Of a stretch of DNA of 64,000 bases, positions 11,232 to 23,258 are shown in pieces (positions within the stretch are counted from its first letter, which is position 1; the number at the start of each line of letters is the position of its first letter). The notes under the pieces were generated by a model that had not been told where the DNA came from, did not search any database, and worked only from the letters and a program-made list of their open reading frames with translations. The stretch is from Sorghum bicolor (taxonomy: Eukaryota > Streptophyta > Magnoliopsida > Poales > Poaceae): positions 56,215,695-56,279,694 of the forward strand of contig NC_012872.2 in NCBI RefSeq assembly GCF_000003195.3, given 5' to 3'. A program made the translations under genes and the position numbers.

Positions 11232-14034
11232 GTAGTGGTGGTGAGTCAAATTTCATATTTACTAGCTCATCTATTCCACAACTATTTTCATGCATGAGAC
11301 AACTTAATAAAAGTATGACTTCTAGTTTCCATCAATTTCTAAGAAACTATGACTTGGTACACTAAAATGGTCTATTTATATCAATTTGTCCAACTTAAAA
11401 TTTTAAGATTATGGCTTTTCTACATTATCCATAGACTGTATTTCTTATTTTGGATGTGGTATACTATTGATAGCAAGGAACAATTTGCATGCATGAGTTA
11501 CTTATGGTCCTTTTCCTAATGAAGGTTTTGGTGTTCCAGTATGGAACTTGGATGTGGAAATTCTCTTACAGTGCCTTTACAAGGTAAATCAAGATCAACA
11601 TGCATAATTGACAATGGAATTTAGTACTTGTATTATAAATTGATATATTAAAACAATTCTGCAGATCATTGTTTCGGCTTCTGCATGTAGCCCTGTTATT
11701 CTTTATATCAGGGATGTTGATATTATCCTTCGTAGTTCACCGAGAGCATTTTGTATGTTCCAGAAGATGTTGAACAAACAATTTGGAAGAGTTTTGATAA
11801 TCGGTTCGCACTTCCTTGATGATAATCAAGATAGTGATGACATTAATAAGGATCTGACTAATCTATTCCCATACATCCTGGAGACCAAGCCACCCAATGA
11901 AGAGGCTCATCTTCAGAGATGGACAAGACAAATGCGAAATGATATGATAAAAGCTCGGGATGAAATCCTTAAACATCAAATTGTAGGGGGTTTGTCATCA
12001 TATAATTTGGAGTGTGATGATTTGAGTTCTATCTCCCTACATGATTATGTAGAAATTGCAAGTTACCTAGAGGATATTTTAGCCCCAGCAGTCTCATACC
12101 ATTTGATGAATACCCAGGACCCTAAGTACAGAAATGGAAGGCTTATTCTATCTTCAACGAGGTTAGTCAATTAATCCCAAATTCATGACGAACCATCTAT
12201 TAGTTCTTTTAACATATTTTTGCTAACAACATCATTCTTGAGAAGTTTATGTTATGGATTAAGAATTTTTCAAGAAAGTAACCTTGAGAAAGATTCGGTT
12301 GAAACGAAAGACGACTCAAAGGTATCCCACATTTTTCATTAAGCAATAATTTTTTGCTTTTCTCATTCCTGAATGTAAAGGAAATAGTATAATATTCTAT
12401 TCATAGAAATAGTATAAGATGATGTATTTACCATTTACATATTTTCCTATTGCCTTACAGGTCACTAAATACAATGAATATGAGAAGCAGATAAGAGAAT
12501 TAGTCATCCCTGCCAGTGAAATAGGAGTGACATTTGATGATATTGGAGCACTAGCTGATATCAAAGAATCAATTTGGGAGCTTGTCATGCTTCCACTTCA
12601 ACGGCCTGATCTCTTCAGTGGTGGTCTATTAAAACCATGTCGGGGAATTCTATTGTTTGGACCACCTGGAACGGGTAAAACTATGCTTGCTAAAGCTATA
12701 GCCAATGAAGCTGGTGCTAGCTTCATGAACATTTCAATGTCCACCATCATGTCAAAATGGTGTGGAGAGGCCGAGAAGAGCATCCAAGCATTGTTCAGTT
12801 TAGCTGCCAAAATTGCACCAGCCATCATTTTCATGGACGAGGTAGACAGCTTGCTAGGGACACGTGAACGTTCAAATGAAAATGAGGTATCAAGGAGGAT
12901 CAAGAATGAATTCATGATGCATTGGGATGGAGTCTTGTCCAAACCAAGTGAAAACATTCTTGTCCTCGCTGCAACAAACCGACCTTTTGACCTTGACAAT
13001 GCAATCATCAGGCGGTTTGAGCACAGGTGTGTTTAAAATTTTGTTGTTTCTAACATTAGTAATTTTAATCAAATTACATCATCTCTAGACTATTCACTGA
13101 TGTATCATGTGGATTCAAATAGGATAATGGTTGGTCTCCCTACTCTTAAGAGTAGAGAGCTAATTTTGCACAAGTTGCTTTCCAAAGAAAACATTGAAGG
13201 TATAGACTTCAAGGAACTTGGCAAAATGACTGATGGATATAGCGGTAGTGATCTAAAGGTTCGCATGCTAATCTTAATGTTCATTATTCGAAGGTCATTC
13301 TTTGTTTTACTAAAACTCTATTTTCCTAGAATCTTTGTGTGGCGGCCGCTTATCGTCCTATTCGAGAGCTACTTCAAAAAGAAAAACAAATGGAGAAGGT
13401 AAGACAAAGGACAAATAAAATCCCTTGTTAAATTTTAATAAATTGTACCTAGGATTCTTATTTTTCATAGTTAAGAAGCACACACTTTGTTGATTGAAAC
13501 ATTTAGAAATATAACATGTCACTGAAAAGGGTAATAAAGATATCAATATAGATATTGTCAACATTTGATGTCAGAGTCACATCATGTTACATGATGTGAT
13601 TATTTTTATTTATTAGGACAAGAAGGAAAAGGAAGTGAAAGGGAATAATGTGCATGTTGAGAACCCACAAAATGAAGAAAGCAAGAAGGAAAAGTCAAAA
13701 GATAGGAAAGACATGGAAGCCATTTCAGAGGAGGAGGACGAGGATGAAATCAATGAGGCAATCACCCTTAGGCCATTAACCATGGAGGACCTGAAGCAGG
13801 CCAAAGATGAAGTAAGTGTTGTGAAATAATTTGCATGTTTTATAGGCTACACTTATGATTTTATATTTTTATTTGGTAGACCTTATTACCAAGGGGATAA
13901 ATTGTTGTGACACTACACAGGTCTCTGCAAGCTTTGCTAGTGATGGTGTAATCATGAATGAGATCAAGCAATGGAATGAGCTATATGGAAAAAGTGGGTC
14001 AAGGAATAGGCAAAAGCTAACATACTTCCTGTAG
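9416..14034 (+). CDS. AAA-type ATPase, DAA1-like (spastin/MSP1-related clade), 15 exons
   Basis: Exons read as 9416-9648, 9848-9969, 10040-10128, 10211-10246, 10627-10720, 10954-10996, 11077-11240, 11540-11583, 11665-12161, 12243-12321, 12461-13026, 13123-13258, 13330-13398, 13617-13811 and 13921-14034. All junctions are GT-AG and the phases close to 826 residues. The N-terminus has a Gly-rich hydrophobic stretch (about residues 10-29), followed by a region with the FPYYLSEETR motif typical of the plant DAA1-like family. A run of 23 Asp occupies residues 235-257. The single AAA module has Walker A GPPGTGKT at 534-541, Walker B IIFMDEVD at 589-596, and a NRPFDLDNAIIRRF sensor/Arg-finger region; a charged insert and the C-terminal helical tail follow. 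Family members hydrolyse ATP to remodel or extract proteins; the substrate here is unknown. The length fits close Arabidopsis relatives (about 830 residues). Start chosen as the first ATG after the TATA box. Confidence 0.9.
11162..11230 (+). repeat. In-frame GAY trinucleotide microsatellite coding 23 Asp
   Basis: Perfect GAT/GAC repeat inside exon 7 of the AAA-ATPase gene. In the gene's frame it encodes only Asp; other frames give Met or Thr runs that are not real. Length should vary between accessions. Confidence 0.9.
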
Positions 14035-16036
14035 TGAATGGTTCTGAGTTATGTTGTCACCCTTGTTATACCTTTGATTTGTATGGAAATAACATAATGT
14101 TTGTGGTTGTCATTCAAGTTGGCCTATGTATCCATTTAAGATTGGTTTTCCTACAACAGAAGATATTATGTGTAACTGCTTTATTGCTGACTAAAATCCA
14201 AATGTTATGTATTCTAGTGTTCTACTCAAAATGGTTCATTTTCACTTTGTTGTTGGAACTATATTGATTCTAGGCACTTAGGTTAGCCTAAAGTTGTGCA
14301 GGTCGATGGATCTTCCACTAGAAAGTGCTCAAGCTTCAACATATAAGCATATAGCTGATTTCTTATAGCTGATAGGCCACTTCCTTGGAAACACCACTAA
14401 GCTTTATGCCTAGACCCACACCTCATGGGGATAGTTGTCGTCAATGCAATAGTTCTAGTTGTTGATGATGATGGTGCTACTACACATTATATATGCAGGA
14501 TGGTGTTATCGAAGACAATGATGCATGAGCATAAGACTACGTTCGTCACCATCACATTCTATTCTACAGAACCTTTCCATGTCTCCATGGCTCTCCAAGC
14601 TATTATGTGACACAAATAATCATCACACACATGTGTGCAACTCTAAGAGTTGTCTCTCTATAAAAAAAGATCGAAAAAGACTTCTCACGCCATGGTCTAT
14701 GTCATAAGAGATGTGTTTGACCAACATATTAGATTGATTGAAATGAACCATGATTTTCCTCTAAGGAAATTCCATAGTATTACAACAAACTGATATTCTA
14801 AGAGGTAGCATTGCCATATGTATTATCACCGCAACTAGCTCCACAATCATACATAGTGTTCAAATAACTCTATTAAGGGTACAAAGGGGGTCTTTACCAT
14901 TAATACATGTCCATGTGGACTATTAAAAAGGGAACTAATAAAAGCAAATCAAAGAAAAGTGCTATGAAGATAGTGTCATTATCCACAACCATAGGATGTA
15001 GACTATCAAGTCTCCCAACCATCGTGGTCTAAGTTGTACTCACACTCATCTCTTTAAACCAAGATATTTTAGTATGATTTTGTACTAGCCAATGCCCAAA
15101 CCAATGGTGCTATTGCTTTAAAGGAAAGCAGTATGCAAGGGCTCTTTCATAGTATTTGGCTCTAGGAAAACTAGAAAATGGGGAAAACATAAGTGTGCAT
15201 GTGTCCATCCCATGCCCAACTCCTTCACATATACCAAAACCACACACACCTACAGGTCCACTCCTCAACCAAAACCACACTCTCTAGACGATGAGGAAGG
15301 CTCAATGACCTCGAGCATGTCACACCACCAAAATTACCATTTTGGAATGTGAATACAAAACACTAAATAAAATCAATTATTTAATCCTTTTCTTAAAGTT
15401 ACCAAGATCGATTTAAGTTATTACTAATTTAGAGAGACGAAAAACAACTTTATAACATTTTTAAAATTTAATCTACTTCTTTGGCTGCATTCAAGCCTTG
15501 GCATTTATTATTATGTGGAAAACCAACTTAAAATTTTGATTAAGCCTCGACTAGGTTGCGTTCTATTTCAAATGGAGATATTATCTGAATTATCCAAATT
15601 AATTTTGGGTAATCAAAATCTACTTCTTTGGCTGCATTCAAGCCTGGGTCTAGGTTCGGGTAATTCAGGTACGGGTAATGGGTATCGGGTATTTTGCCCA
15701 GGCTTAGTTCAAGAAGGAGAAAGGACACTTTGTCACACCCCTAATTTATAGTTTGTCTTCAATTTAAGTAAGGTTGCCTTTGATTTATTTGGAAATCACA
15801 TTTAATTGAGAGAAAAAATAACTTTCTAATGCAACCATGTTCGCGGAATCACATTCAATGAGTTTGCATATAGCGACTTTGCCTATGTTTTTCATGCAAC
15901 AATAAATGGTAAATCTAATTTTTTAGACTTCACATGAGCAGATCTACACAGTGAACATATAAATATGATATGCTTTAGTATAAAGTTTTTGTTGTGACTT
16001 TAGATCTATGCTTTTCTGTAATTAATTGGAACAATT
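14035..16036. other. Intergenic, no gene recognised
   Basis: The first few hundred bases should be the 3' UTR of the AAA-ATPase gene. A direct repeat of about 30 bp (ACTTCTTTGGCTGCATTCAA) occurs near 15474 and 15621. A short stretch rich in GGGTA/GGGTAT at 15648-15700 resembles the subterminal motifs of the hAT-like elements found later, but no ends were identified. Open frames here are short and match nothing known. Confidence 0.5.
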
Positions 16037-16312
16037 TATAGCTGTAGTTTCTGTGGTCCAATTGTAATGAGAATTTTATGGTGGGCTAATTATTATATGA
16101 CTGAACTATAGTAAAATTTTCATACTCATTGGATCATGTATAACTTAGTTATAGATATATTTATATTTAACAAGCATAAACCTAAATAAAATTTATAACC
16201 AAGCTATACATGATCCAATGAGTATGACATTTTTAATATAGTTTAAACATACAATAATTAGCCTATTATAAAAATTTTACCACAATTAAATTATAGAAAC
16301 TACAGCTATTCT
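16037..16312. mobile_element. Foldback MITE
   Basis: A long inverted repeat. The arm at about 16037-16155 pairs with about 16195-16312; for example TACTCATTGGATCATGTATA is answered by TATACATGATCCAATGAGTA. Arms are about 115 bp with some mismatches and a 40-bp AT-rich loop. No coding capacity. Superfamily not assigned. Confidence 0.75.
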
Positions 16313-16757
16313 ATTTTATGATTTTTTTGTGAAATAAATAAAAAGGAAAAAGACAAAACCATCTTAAAAACCGCTTATAGCCAGACCAAGGAGATAAGAT
16401 AAACAGTTTTAAAAGTTAAGGAGAAAAAAGTAAAATTTTATGAAAGTTGAGAAAGATAATGTAAACTTTTTTCCTTTCCTATACGCAAACTTCGGTTTTG
16501 GCTTGCATCTGCTTGCTAATCGGGCCTAACCCAGCCCCTGGCCATCCATTTCCGCGCCTCCGTTGTCCTTAAGTTATTGGGCCGAGGCCTAATATAGCTG
16601 AGCTTTTCTAGCATGTATGATTCTGCGGCAAAGGCGTGTGACCGGTCATGCATGGCTGATGTGGTAGGGCTTCTAGTGTCACAGGCCATGGCATGGCACT
16701 GCCTAGCACGACAGAATCGCTGCGGGCTGCCGTGGGTGAGTCTGTTGGGTACGGGTG
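16313..16757. other. Intergenic, nothing recognised
   Basis: AT-rich sequence followed by a GC-richer segment (16500-16750) with a short frame that resembles no known protein. Confidence 0.4.
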
Positions 16758-16993
16758 GATGTATTACATCCCAAAATAATTATCGTTTATGTTTTTCAAA
16801 AAATAAATTTGATTAAAATATATATTATAAAATATTAATATTTATAATATATAATTTATATTATTGGAAAGATCTTTGAATCTAGTTTTTTAACAAATTT
16901 ATTTTAAGATACAAATATTATAAGTATTTTCTATAAATCAAGTTAAACTTGTGATACGGGAAAAAATAACAGTTGTGATGGAGGAAATACTCC
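16758..16993. mobile_element. Degenerate Stowaway-like MITE
   Basis: AT-rich unit of about 235 bp with an internal block (AAATAAATTTGATTAAAATA) shared in forward or reverse form with three other units up to 18460. It ends in a CTCC-type inverted terminus. Stowaway identity rests on the ends and TA-rich interior. Confidence 0.5.
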
Positions 16994-17021
16994 GTCTTAG
17001 AGGCATAGGTCGTGTGTGAGA

Positions 17022-17253
17022 CTCCGTCTATCTCTAAATATTTGTTGTCATATTTTGTGTGTAAACAACTTTGACTTGATTTATAGAAAATACGTGTAAT
17101 ATTTATAAGTCTAAATAAACTTATTAGAAAACTAGATTGAAATATCTATCCAATGATACTAATTTTGTATTATAAATATTAATATTTTTAATATATATTT
17201 AATCATAATTATTTTTCGAAAAGCGAAAACAATTGATATTTAGAGACGAGGAG
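17022..17253. mobile_element. Stowaway-like MITE
   Basis: Terminal inverted repeats CTCCGTCTATCTCTAAATAT and, at the other end, ATATTTAGAGACGAGGAG. About 232 bp, AT-rich and non-coding. It belongs to the Tc1/mariner-derived CTCCCTCCGT group common in grasses. Confidence 0.65.
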
Positions 17254-18011
17254 TAGCACATTAGCAGTAGGCCTATGCAACACTATGCAGTGCAGCAGTA
17301 AGCCTGTGCAGCACTGTGCTATGCAGATCACTTTGGCAATGGTCTGGAATCCAATCTAAACCCACCCCTAACCATTAGTGATGAGCTCAATCATAAAAAC
17401 CCACCCAGCCTACTATCTAGATTATTCCAACCACACCAACCTAGTCTGCTATGCTATTTGAACCTAAACTAGGTTGCCTACATCCAAATTTGCCAAAACT
17501 GTAGGACTCCTATCCACTACGAAAAGTATTTTCTCATACCAAAAATGAAAATACTGTTAGCTTCCATAACTACTATTGATACCCACACTGAAATATTTAT
17601 TTATATTTGTAGCTGCCTCGCTAAACTGCACGACGGCAAGTACAGGGGATCCTCCGAAGTTTCAATATACTATTCTCCTCCCAGGCCCAGAGGAGAAGCT
17701 CATGATAACTTAGCTTTCAGCTTTACAGGCTTCGTCACGGTGTAGATTGCCAGCTCACGTTGTAGGCTTCCATGGGCTGGGAACTACTTCAATTAAATCA
17801 GAGCCCAATCCACTACCTCCTTAACTCCAAGCCAATCCAGTCAATGATGCTTGTGAAACTAGTTGTGCCCAGCCCAGAGTTAATTTGGATAAGATCTAAA
17901 TTGTTTAACCTATTTGAGCTCAATCCACTAGTAGAGTGATGTGCAGCAGCAGTAGCCGCAGACAGTCTATACAACGTGCACTAGCCTATGCTACTGTGCC
18001 TGCCTCAATGT
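17254..18011. other. Intergenic, nothing recognised
   Basis: No supported gene. Contains short repeats of GCAGTGCAGCA type near 17280-17330. The short frame at 17545-17745 has no recognisable features. Confidence 0.4.
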
Positions 18012-18240
18012 CTGTCGTTTTCGCTTCCTGAAAAATAAATTTGACTAAATATATATTATCAAATATTAATATTTATAATAAAAAATTAGTATCATTGATA
18101 GATATTTAAATCTAGTTTTTAAATAAGCTTACTTAGAGTTAGAAATATTACACATATTTTTTATAAATCGAGTCAAAGTGGTTTGCATATAAAACATAGC
18201 GATAAACATTTAGAGACACAGGGAATACAACAGGCGCCCG
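18012..18240. mobile_element. Degenerate Stowaway-like MITE
   Basis: Shares the AAATAAATTTGACTAAATAT block and the AACATTTAGAGAC end with the unit at 17022-17253. The left terminus is eroded. Confidence 0.45.
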
Positions 18241-18258
18241 CATGTGCCTCCAACAGAG

Positions 18259-18460
18259 AGTACTCCCTCCATCACAAATTAACATCACAAATTAATTGTC
18301 GTTTTTTACCGTACCAAAACTAATATTTGTATCTTCAAATAAATTTATTAAAAAACTAGATTTAAAGATCTTTACAATAATACTAATTATATACTATAAA
18401 TATTATTATAATATATATGTTGATCAAATTTATTTTTTATTGGGGGTGGATTTGTTGGGC
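18259..18460. mobile_element. Partial Stowaway-like MITE
   Basis: Left end TACTCCCTCCATCACAAATT with the related AT-rich interior. The right terminus is missing. Confidence 0.45.
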
Positions 18461-18957
18461 AGAGGAAGCGCAATTTATCTGTGCATTGAAAAAAATCTCT
18501 CCATCTGCCCCACGTCAAACTATAGGTCTAAGGCTAGGCTAGTATTACGAGAGCTGCAGTACCGGTATATATGGGTGAGACAGAGGTACTATAAATTTAA
18601 GGCTAGTCTAGTACTATGAGAGTGATAGTGCCTATGTGTATGGGTGAGATAGAGGTTCGGGGAGAGGAGGGTGAGAAGATCTTCTTAGGCACGGGACACG
18701 GGTCAACATTTTTTAGAATGAAAATGCCAAATGTGGGAACCGGTGGCTGACCAAAATATAGAAATCTATGGATCTGAATTACCGAAATAAAAAAAAACTG
18801 CTTACCTGCTACGCCGTTGCCGATTTTCCTATGCACAGATTCTGCAGGAGGTGCCGGCGTGCCTGCTGTAGCCCTTGTGCCCTGCATCTGCTGGCTGCTC
18901 GCAGCTTTGCTGGAGCCGACGTGCGGATGTCTACTTTGAGAGTGCTATGGGTAATCC
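18461..18957. other. Intergenic, nothing recognised
   Basis: Contains a short direct repeat (AAGGCTAGyCTAGTAyTA at about 18530 and 18599). No supported gene. Confidence 0.4.
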
Positions 18958-19672
18958 TCCACTCTGATTCGTTCTGAATTTGAAGTTTAAAAATATAGAT
19001 AAATGTTTTTAATATTCATGTAGATATAAATAATCCAAATTTGATTATAATCGGATGCTGTGTACGATATGATATTGGTGAAATCCGACGGATATGGATT
19101 ATCCGATAATTGAACACGGATTATCCGACGTCTATAATAAAATATCTGAATATTTTAAGGAGCACAAATGAAAAGAATATAAGTTAGTCTAACCCAGGAC
19201 AAAAGCATTATTATATTATAGTCCATAACAAAGATTATCTAATGAAATAATTCTACTAAAGTAAAGAACTAGTACAAGACAAAAAGTGAAGACAAAGTTT
19301 TACCTAATTAAGAATATTTACTTATTTCACACATTTTTTCTACTCTTAAATTCAAACAGCTAACTTGTATTAAATTTTGATATCTTAAATCGAAGTAGTG
19401 AATTAATGGTGATTATTTTGTGATGCACAACCGTTTTATGATTTTGGTTAATGAATTGTTTCTCATCATAAAAATCAACACATAAGCACATATTATCCAA
19501 CTTTAAAAAGGCCGCTTCCGCTCCGATATCAGTCCGAATCCATACCTTTCCAACATAAAATCTGTATTCTTATCCGAATCCACGATCCGCTCCGAATCTG
19601 ATCAAGAAAAAAAATATTAAGATATAAAAAAGCTATTATCCGCTCTGATTCGATCTGTTTTCATCCCTATAG
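18958..19672. mobile_element. Possible non-autonomous hAT-like element (right end clear)
   Basis: The right end, read inward, is TAGGGATGAAAACAGATCGA, a terminus typical of plant hAT-type elements. The interior carries many ATCCGA/CCGAAT motifs near both ends, as expected of subterminal repeats. The left end is uncertain and I did not find a target duplication. Confidence 0.4.
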
Positions 19673-20623
19673 ACCTGCCTATCCTTGCTTAAAACAACAA
19701 ACCTCGCACACAGGGTAAACAACACAATGAAGACAGGCTAAAGCAATGGCTATGCGGCGCAGGCCGGCAGGCGGTAGCAGTGGCCGACGAGAGTGCACAC
19801 GACCACGACGACAGTGGCGGCACAAGGCGCTAAATAGCGATGCGAAGAGAGTGGAGGGTTTTTTCTTCCACAAAAATTAAATTCGAGATCCATGAAACAT
19901 GATTGAACCCGGGGAGCGGGCGTGAGTGCTGGGCGCGGATGTGAGAAATGGCAGGGGTGAGGAGAGAGAAGACGCACGATCAATCTAGATGGTTGGGTGA
20001 TTCTGATCGTCAGATTTGAAAAGAGTAAGGGGGGAGAAGACTCACAATCAATCTGGATGGTTAATTTCTATAGAGTTATTATCTAGATACAGAATGAATG
20101 GAGGGAAGCTATCTCGGTGCAAAGGTTATATGGTGTAGACTTAGTGTTAAAAATAATGACAGATTAGTAGGGTAGATTTGGAGAGCTATTTGCGTAAAAA
20201 GACACTTTCTCTATCGTTACCACTCTAACAGGTTTTCTTTGTCTTGTATATATCATAGCAATTCTCGTCTTTTATATATTTTTTTGTCTTTTATATTTAG
20301 CTAGAAAAAAATAGAATAGAATATGTTTATATTTCGATAACCAATTAAAGAACTTATTGGATGATATTTTTTTACCAAATCTCTATTCCTAGCAACTAGT
20401 AAAAATAGAGAATTCTTAGCGTCTCTCTAATAGTTTCTTTTTATAATGTAAGAAATGAGATTCCCACCACCAAGCTTAGTGATAATTAGTATTATTTTTA
20501 TTAGGAATAAATTCTTAATACATTGTGATCAATGTATGATCTAACCAATCAAGTCATGAAATAAAAAACATAAGAAGCGCATTGTGTAATTTGGTGTAAA
20601 TAAATGTACCTTTAAGTTGTACA
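19673..20623. other. Intergenic, nothing recognised
   Basis: A local direct repeat with core CAATCTrGATGGTT recurs at about 19980 and 20050. The GC-rich patch 19740-19940 has only short frames. The rest is AT-rich. Confidence 0.4.
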
Positions 20624-20625
20624 TA

Positions 20626-20882
20626 CTCCCTCTGTATAAGATTTAGAAGTTGTTTTGGACAAGGTTTGGGTCAAAAATGGGAAATATAAATCATCAATAA
20701 CTTTTAAATTGTTGAGTTTGCAAATGTGAAAATTCTATGAATAGATTTATCTTGAAAAATACTTTTATAAAAGTATACATATATCAATTTTTCTAAATAT
20801 TTTATAAAAATAAGAGGCTAAAGTTGTGTTTTGGAGATAATGTCGTTGTTTTAAACGACTTCTAAATCCTATACGGAGGGAG
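20626..20882. mobile_element. Stowaway MITE with TA target duplication
   Basis: Terminal inverted repeats CTCCCTCTGTATAAGATTTA and its near-complement TAAATCCTATACGGAGGGAG, flanked by TA at 20624-20625 and 20883-20884. Length 257 bp, non-coding. Confidence 0.85.
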
Positions 20883-20884
20883 TA

Positions 20885-21791
20885 TGTATCAGTGCAATTG
20901 TAATGAGAGCAACCATGTGAAAAAAAACAAGCAAAGTATTATTAACACCTCAACAACATAGTAACTTCTTGCCAACTTTAGTCAGCATGTTTTTATTAGC
21001 CGTAAAAAAAGTCAAGAAACTCGATATTTAAACATGTTACTAGTATGAAAATCAAAGTTATAATATATTTATGTGTAAATATATTTTTATTTTGCACCGA
21101 GAGCCCAAAATATATCATGGATTCATGATTGCATTTTAATTTGGTTCATGTTTCACCAGACAATATCGTATTATAGCCAACATTAACTTATATTACGGTG
21201 GTCATATTTGTCATAAGAATTATATTTTGAAATTTTATAGAAAAAGGCACATGTATAATTTTCATTTTATGAATGTTTAATAACTTTTTCTCTCATCATA
21301 ACACATAAACATGTTTATTAGTGTAACATAAATTATCTATAGCACATGATAAACCTGAGAACCGTGATGCACAGCAAGACTGCAAGGTGCATAACATGCC
21401 AAAACATATGGAGATGGAGCAACAAGCTCTCAATGTAGGTTATCTATAACTCTTATAATCCTAAACCCCACTAACTATTTCTCTAAACATGCAAGCTATC
21501 CACCTAAGCAATGCACTACCATATTTAATTAAAATCCACTAAGTAAAACCTCAATAACTATTTATCCCAACATGCAATGCAGTACCACATATACAGTTAA
21601 AATCCAATAGCACACATGACAACTGTAATGTCCACCAAGATAAATAAGTATATATATCACACATTATTATACTACACAATTCACTAATCCGCAATTCCCG
21701 CAGCAACGCGCGGGGTATGCTCCTAGTTCACTAGAAAACAGTGCTAGCTAATTTTTCACATATGAAACTTGTCTTCACTCTTTCCTATTAA
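20885..21791. other. AT-rich intergenic, nothing recognised
   Basis: No open frame of interest, no inverted termini seen. Confidence 0.4.
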
Positions 21792-21961
21792 GGCCTTGTT
21801 TAGTTCCTCCTTGAAAATTTTTCGGGCTACTATAGCATTTTCGTTTGCATATGGTAATTATTGTCTAATTTTAGACTAACTAGGTTTAAAAGATTCGTCT
21901 CGCAAATTACAGACAAACTGTGACGGAAAATTTTGAATTTTTTTTGAAAACTAAACAAGGC
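21792..21961 (+). mobile_element. Tourist-like MITE, GGCCTTGTTTAG family, copy 1
   Basis: Ends GGCCTTGTTTAGTTCC and CTAAACAAGGC, with the interior hallmark AGACTAACTAGGTTTAAAAG. TTA triplets lie next to both ends. About 170 bp, a shortened member. Confidence 0.75.
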
Positions 21962-22101
21962 TTATATGTGTTGGTGGGTCTCGTTTTCTCTGAAGGCGTG
22001 CGCGTGGGCCCTCGCCATGTTAAGCGGCGTCACATTCTCTCTCCTATGTGGCTTGTAGATGGCACTGTCGGCGTGTTGGGGCTGCCCTAAGACTTGTATA
22101 A

Positions 22102-22337
22102 TACTCAATCCATTCTAAATTATAAGACGTTTGACTTCTTATATTAATTTTGACCACTCGTCTTATTCAAAAATTTATATAAAATATCATATTTTTTACC
22201 GTGCCTTAATTTATTAATCAAAGTTCTTCAAGAATAACTTAAATTTGATTATATTTGCACAAACTTTTTTAAATAAAATGAATGGTCAAACTTGATATCA
22301 ATAAAGTCAAACGTCTTATCATTTGGGACAGAGGAGG
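22102..22337. mobile_element. Stowaway-like MITE
   Basis: Inverted ends ATTATAAGACGTTTGAC and GTCAAACGTCTTATCATTTG around an AT-rich interior. This is the widespread grass type with degenerate CTCCCTCCGT tips. Confidence 0.7.
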
Positions 22338-22351
22338 CTGCCCTATGATTT

Positions 22352-22571
22352 GGCCTTGTTTAGTTAAAAAAAATTAAGATTCTTCGTCACATCGAAACTT
22401 GGACATATGTATTAAGTATTAAATATTGATGAAAATAAAAACTAATTACACAGTTTGTCTAGAGATGAATTTTTTAAAACTAGCCAGATTATGATTGAAT
22501 AATAATTACCAAATACAATAAAAATATTACGGTGCCTGAAACCAAAAAAAAATTGCCAACTAAACAACGCC
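22352..22571. mobile_element. Tourist-like MITE, GGCCTTGTTTAG family, copy 2 (reverse)
   Basis: Begins GGCCTTGTTTAGTT and ends AACTAAACAACGCC. The interior hallmark is in reverse orientation relative to copy 1 (AACTAATTACACAGTTTGTC). Flanked by TTT on both sides. Confidence 0.7.
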
Positions 22572-23258
22572 TTTATAGTGCCTCCTTGGGAATATTCAGA
22601 GCTCCCCTGAAGCCGGGCGTGAGGCCACGGCAGGCGCCAGCCAGCAAAGTGCCAGGAAGGCTCCATCCGATCGTCCCGTCCAAAATTACCGTGTCATCAC
22701 AACGATGTCCGTTTCCTGCCGCTCCTGCATCTGGGTTCTGGATAGACGCGGTGCAGCGACCGGATCAAACCTTGAAACCCAGCCTGCACTGCACCCACAA
22801 GCAGCAATAGCCTGCAGAACGGGGCAGCCAAAAAAAAAAAAGTCGCCGGCCCTCCTCGGTCAACAGGTCAAGAGCCAGGACCAGGACGTAACGTAACGGA
22901 CGAATAGTCTACGCTGCTCCGTGCACACCCACAAGAATTCCGACCCCCGGGGAGCCCACTGTCTGGTGTAGGGTACGTACGTGTAGTGCAGCAGGCCTGG
23001 GACCGCGGGGCCCACCGTAGGAGAAGAAGAAATCAACTGGGGACTGGGGGCGTCAAGCACCGCGGCGGCAACAACAGTCTCCTGCAGTTTTCTGACTTGG
23101 CCAGCGCAACGGCAGCTTACTTAAAGCCCACACGGCAACGGCAGGTCGAATAGAAAGAACCAGAGAAATCCATCGAGAAACCAGCAAACAACCGAGAAGA
23201 CCTGCGGCGGCTGCGTCGGAAGAGAGAACTTCAGCGGTGAAAGGAGAGGGAAACCACC
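22572..23258. other. Upstream region of the C2-domain gene
   Basis: GC-rich sequence leading to the ATG at 23259. I see no strong TATA box. The 23100-23258 stretch is likely promoter and 5' UTR. Confidence 0.45.

Noticed and set aside
11083..11297. Poly-Ser and poly-Met frames over the GAT repeat
   Set aside because: By-products of the trinucleotide repeat; only the poly-Asp frame joins the flanking exons in phase.
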